From Epichloe hybrida (Eukaryota; Ascomycota; Sordariomycetes; Hypocreales; Clavicipitaceae), in assembly GCA_019022495.1 (NCBI GenBank), contig JAFEKR010000015.1, positions 992,001 through 1,056,000 on the forward strand: a stretch of DNA of 64,000 bases, in the 5' to 3' direction. Below, piece after piece: positions 60,367 through 64,000 of the stretch (position 1 is the stretch's first letter; each line of letters opens with the position of its first letter). The notes below the pieces were generated by a model that saw nothing but the letters and a program-made list of their open reading frames with translations, made no database searches and had not been told where the DNA came from. The position numbers were made by a program, and so were the translations under genes.

Positions 60367-62017
60367 ATTTATTAATATAATATTAGAAGGTTACTAGTAT
60401 GCCTACTAGGCTAAATAGGTAAATAAGCCACTTAAACAATCTAAACCTAGTATAGAAGGCAGTAAAATACTCTTTGCCCTTAGCTATCTATAACTTATAA
60501 AACACTATATAAATATTTACCTTTATAAACTAGTATACCTTAGAGAGAGAGCGTAGTATCTCTTTAATTAAGGGAAGTAAATACTAATCTTACGCTATAA
60601 TCTTATTAAGCACATAGTAATTCACGCAAAACCGCTAACCCCTATTTACTTTCTTAATAAGGAGGATAGAAGCTATAGCTAAAGAGAAGCTAGTATAAAT
60701 CCATCCCTTATCTATAAGGTCTATAATCTAGTAGTAAACGTCTAATAACTAGTCTCTTAGCATATTATATAGCAGGCCCTATAGGAGTATTAGTTCGGAT
60801 TCATTAGGGTTCTTACATAACCATATGTGATAGTTAAGGGAACCCCTATGTAAGGGTAGGCTATTAGCTTTTATCTTATTAAAAAGGTTTATAAAGTTCG
60901 CTAATTTCTCTAGTAATATAGCTATGTCTAAGCTATTTAGTTTCATTTTAGGCGCTGTAATTTATAATACTATTATTATTTCCTTAAGGCTTATAGCTAT
61001 AAACCTTATTATAGTATCCTATATCTTATACGCTTATCACGCCTTAGTAGTATATAAGGAGCTAATAATTCCCTATACTAAGGTTTCCCCTCTACGCTTA
61101 GTAGCTTCTAAAACATAAAGGCCCTCTACTACACTAATAACTAATTAGTATTTTACTATATAAATTACAATATTATAGTGTTCTAACTATAGCATACTAA
61201 AGATAATATCCTAGGTAAGACCTAGTATAATATATAGGTATACTAATAATTCCTATTTATTAATATTAATTCCTATCTATACTATATAAGTTATAGAGAA
61301 GGACTCCTCCCTTTATTATTTCCCTCTTCTCTTTATTTTCACTATAGTACACAATTACCTTTATTTTAGTAGTTATATAAGCTCTAGGCTAAGCTATCTT
61401 ACTACTAATTCGCTTATAGCATTGTAGTAATTATAACTATAATTAATCTAGATATTAATATAAAAACATATATTAAAAAGTACTAGGATTAAGAAAGGTA
61501 GTTAGTCTATATATTAATCTATATCTCTATCTATATCTATAAACTTACTATACTTATCTAAATTAGTAGCTATTAGCTAGCCTACCCGCCCCTATATAAG
61601 ACTTTACTTAAGGGCTACTTATTTTCTAAGGAGTTAGCTATAACCTCCTTATCTACACTTTTTATATTCGCCCTATAAGAGTTAATTTAGACCTTAGGTT
61701 AACAAGGTAGGAGGAAGGTATATTCCTAGATATAATAATCCTTAGATCTATAATATAAGTAGTATCCCTCCTAGTAGTGTTTAGTAAGTTTTGCCTTAGT
61801 AACCTATTTAGCCTATGGTTAATTTAAGTTACCCTTAGGCCCCTTATCTTTCTTATCTAGCTTATTTTATTTCCCTTACTAAGTAGTTATAGCGCATACT
61901 CCTATTATAAGTATATTACCTTTGTAATCTGTTTGTTAGGGTATAGGTTAACCTAGCTAGGGTTTGCGTTAGTTTTAATATTTCTCCTCTAAGGTAAATA
62001 ACTTAATATTTACTATA
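60367..62017 (-). pseudogene. Gypsy element H: gag end, protease region and RT (reverse)
   Basis: Minus-strand Ty3/gypsy fragment unrelated in detail to F. Gag ends in a CCHC-knuckle relic GYYLYYRSKDYYIQEY (61720-61775). The RT runs from about 60880: LPLHRGSLNYH, then KGWIYTSFSLAIASILLIKK, then RFCVNYYVLNK at 60603-60640 (RFCVDYR.LN with Asp as Asn). It stops at 60367, just before the expected YxDD box, where F2 begins. The 5' side is cut at 62018 by gypsy I. The region 60950-61700 should hold the protease, but I cannot place its active site with confidence. Short plus-strand frames here are shadows. Confidence 0.83.
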
Positions 62018-64000
62018 TGTTAGGAGCACGGAGGCCAAGGGGCCATGGACGGGACAGTTATATGTTAGAGCCCTCGGATAAGCCTTAGGTTCTATAGATG
62101 ACTAAGTAGCTATAAGATAGCCACGTGCATATAGTAAGGCATTTAAACAAGGACTGCCTATAAGAGATATAGGAGGTTAGAGTTTAAGACCTTAATATAC
62201 CTACCCCTAAGTAGTAGCTCTCTAGCTATAACTAAGAACCTTAGCCTTTACTTTATTTATATCTCCTTAAATATAGTTATAATAAGTTAAACTCTTAAAC
62301 CCTTTAGGGAAAATAGACTATTAGCTAGATTTAAATGCAAAGGAGCTATAGAATATTTACCTAAAACACACCTACACTACCTAGTAAGAAAGCCCTAACT
62401 CTGTAGTGCCTAGGTAGTAACTAAAATACCCTAACTATAGAATATAAGAGGGTATAGTAAACGCTACCTAACTAATATAGTAACACTAAATCTAGTAATA
62501 ATAATAATCTAGACAAGCTATAGAGGTAATATAAGGTTATATAAGCTAAGCTATAAAATACCTATATAAGAAAGGAGATCTTAGATATAGAAGTATAGCT
62601 TAAGGAAATAAAAGCGGACTTATAATTTGCTAGTTTAGGTAAAGAACTTATAATTACCCCTTAGATAAACATATAGAGAATTCCTCTATTCCTAGATTTC
62701 CTACCTAACACTAAGTTTGTAGTAAACACATACCTATAAAGCTTTATTAAGATATAGTATAAGGTACTTATATATAAAGGTAACACTTATAAGAATTTAT
62801 AAGTATACCTAGTAGATTTAAATATACTATTTAAGCTAGACCTAAGAACCTTTTAGGATAACAAAACAAAGGTAATATATACTAGTAGCTGCTTAGCTAA
62901 TAATGCAAAGCAATAGTAAATATGTTATGTAATAGTAAATAGGTTAGTTAACTACTTAGCTTATACCTAGGATAGATTTATATCCTAGCTAAACACTAGA
63001 GTAATAGATAAAGATATATAGTGCTTAGAAGCCACTAGAATACTACTAAATCTTAGGTAAAAAAGTAATTAGTCTTTTTAATCTTTCCTAAGACTTTAAA
63101 TAAAGGTAGAAGCAAAATTACCTAACAAATTTCCTATATGCTTAAGAATAGTAATTTTTCTAAATAGCTTAAATAATACTATAAGGAAGCATATAGTTAG
63201 CTAAGAGTTCCTAATATCTTAGAGTTACCTATAGGGTTAAGGAAAAAAGGCTAAAGTTATAATAATATTTATATTAAGTAATTATAATAAAAACTATAAT
63301 AAGGAGGGTAAGAGTAATAAGAGATAATACTCTAGCTTCCTTGTAAATAACTTATAGTAAAGCTTATAGTAACCTAGCATAGGCTAGAGACTATTTAAGT
63401 GCTATAAATATAGTAGCCCTAGATATAGTTTAAATAGATATAATATAGTAAACTACTTAATCTATAAAAGCAATAAGCATACTACTAAGAAGTATAAGAA
63501 TAGTAGTAATAAAACCTTAGACCTAAATAAGATTCTAATTAGTTTAGCTTAGGCCTAGGATAATAGTCTTACTATAAAAAAACCTATAGATAAGAGAATA
63601 AGAATATAGGTGCCCTTATAGTAAGATAACTACTAGTTAGCAGTGCTAGCGCTATTTAATATAGGCGCGGAATATTTGATAATCTACCCTAAATTATTAT
63701 TAAAATAGGATTAGAAGAATATAGAAAAAACGGAGATAATACTAGAAAGCGTAAGTAAGGATAAGATCCCACACTAGGGAATCCTACATAGACTAGTTAA
63801 GGTAAAAGATAGTATAGGCTATATAAAGGTTTGCTAAGTTAGCTGCTATGTTACTAATATAAGAGAGGGAATGCTCCTAGGGATAGACTAGACCCTAGAA
63901 TATAAACCTATAGTAATAGACTAGAAGCAGGGTTTCTAGAGGTTTCTAATAACCTAGGATTATATTACTTTTGCTACAAGCAAGTAATAGCTTCGCAAGG
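62018..64000 (+). mobile_element. Gypsy element I, 5' part (forward, runs off the window)
   Basis: The boundary with H is at TGTTAGGAGCACGGAGG (62018), a plausible LTR start with a GC-rich first 80 bp. The LTR end is not certain because the partner LTR is outside the window; it lies somewhere in 62280-62375. Gag and protease follow. Since H is cut here and reads the other way, I probably inserted into H. Confidence 0.7.
62560..64000 (+). pseudogene. I gag and protease, RIP-inactivated, partial
   Basis: The plus-strand gag is readable from about 62560 (LDIEVQLKEIKADL, with stops at Gln codons). Two successive CCHC-knuckle relics lie at 63398-63500 (CYKYSSPRYSLNRYN and YLIYKSNKHTTKKY, most Cys now Tyr). 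An aspartic protease reading ALFNIGAEYLIIYP near 63650-63690 shows Asn where catalytic Asp is expected. The protease domain continues (GMLLGIDQTLEYKP, 63870-63905) to the window end. RT and integrase would lie beyond. Two zinc knuckles are somewhat unusual for fungal gypsy gag. Confidence 0.83.

Noticed and set aside
60924..61118. 64-codon plus-strand frame
   Set aside because: It is antisense to gypsy H, whose RT motifs fix the minus strand as coding.
1..64000. Host protein-coding genes with introns
   Set aside because: No frame outside transposon homology stays open or shows conserved motifs, except the unidentified stretch G, which is itself stop-riddled.

Overview
The window looks like repeat-rich heterochromatin of a filamentous ascomycete that has undergone repeat-induced point mutation (RIP). 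I see no intact gene. The sequence is very AT-rich, TA-rich and stop-riddled. Conserved retroelement motifs are readable but carry the expected C-to-T and G-to-A scars (TGG and CAA/CAG read as stops, Asp as Asn, Cys as Tyr). The organism call is an inference from this RIP signature, the fungal-type copia polyproteins and the chromodomain gypsy elements.

The whole window can be parsed as nested transposons, most of them proved by exact target-site duplications (TSDs). Left block (1-27275): a reverse-oriented chromodomain Ty3/gypsy element (F3; 8508-11152, 17939-20680, 27242-27275) is the host. Into it went a hAT-like element (C1, right part 6705-8507) that itself holds a Ty1/copia element (A1, 1-6704). 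A second copy of that copia family sits in F3 pol (A2, 11153-17938, TSD ATAAT). A forward gypsy copy sits inside the F3 LTR (F1, 20681-27241, TSD CGCGG). F1 and F3 are head to head, so they form a large inverted repeat centred at 20680/20681.

Middle block (27276-42193): an unrecognised protein-like stretch (G; 27276-27499 and 41587-42193) is split by a hAT-like element (C3, 27500-29039 plus 41241-41586, 8-bp TSD AATATAAC). C3 is split by copia A3 (29040-41235, TSD TTAAC), and A3 by a different copia element B (35519-40924, TSD CTCTT): three transposon levels inside G.

Right block (42194-64000): a third hAT-like body (C4, reverse; 42194-42952 and 50150-50867) contains copia D (42953-50144, TSD TAAAT), which carries a 404-bp foldback hAT-type MITE (46534-46937, TSD GTTCTTAG). 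Next comes copia E (50868-57857), the best preserved element. Its two flanks do not match: C4 is on the left, and the integrase of a third gypsy copy F2 (57858-60366) is on the right. This suggests recombination between two E copies with loss of the DNA between. F2 abuts gypsy H (reverse, 60367-62017), and H abuts gypsy I (forward, 62018 to the window end).

The most unusual material is the hAT-like family. Three long copies share an AT-rich body, a decamer minisatellite and AAGTGGGTC islands, but each copy, and the MITE, carries its own version of the subterminal repeats and terminal inverted repeat.
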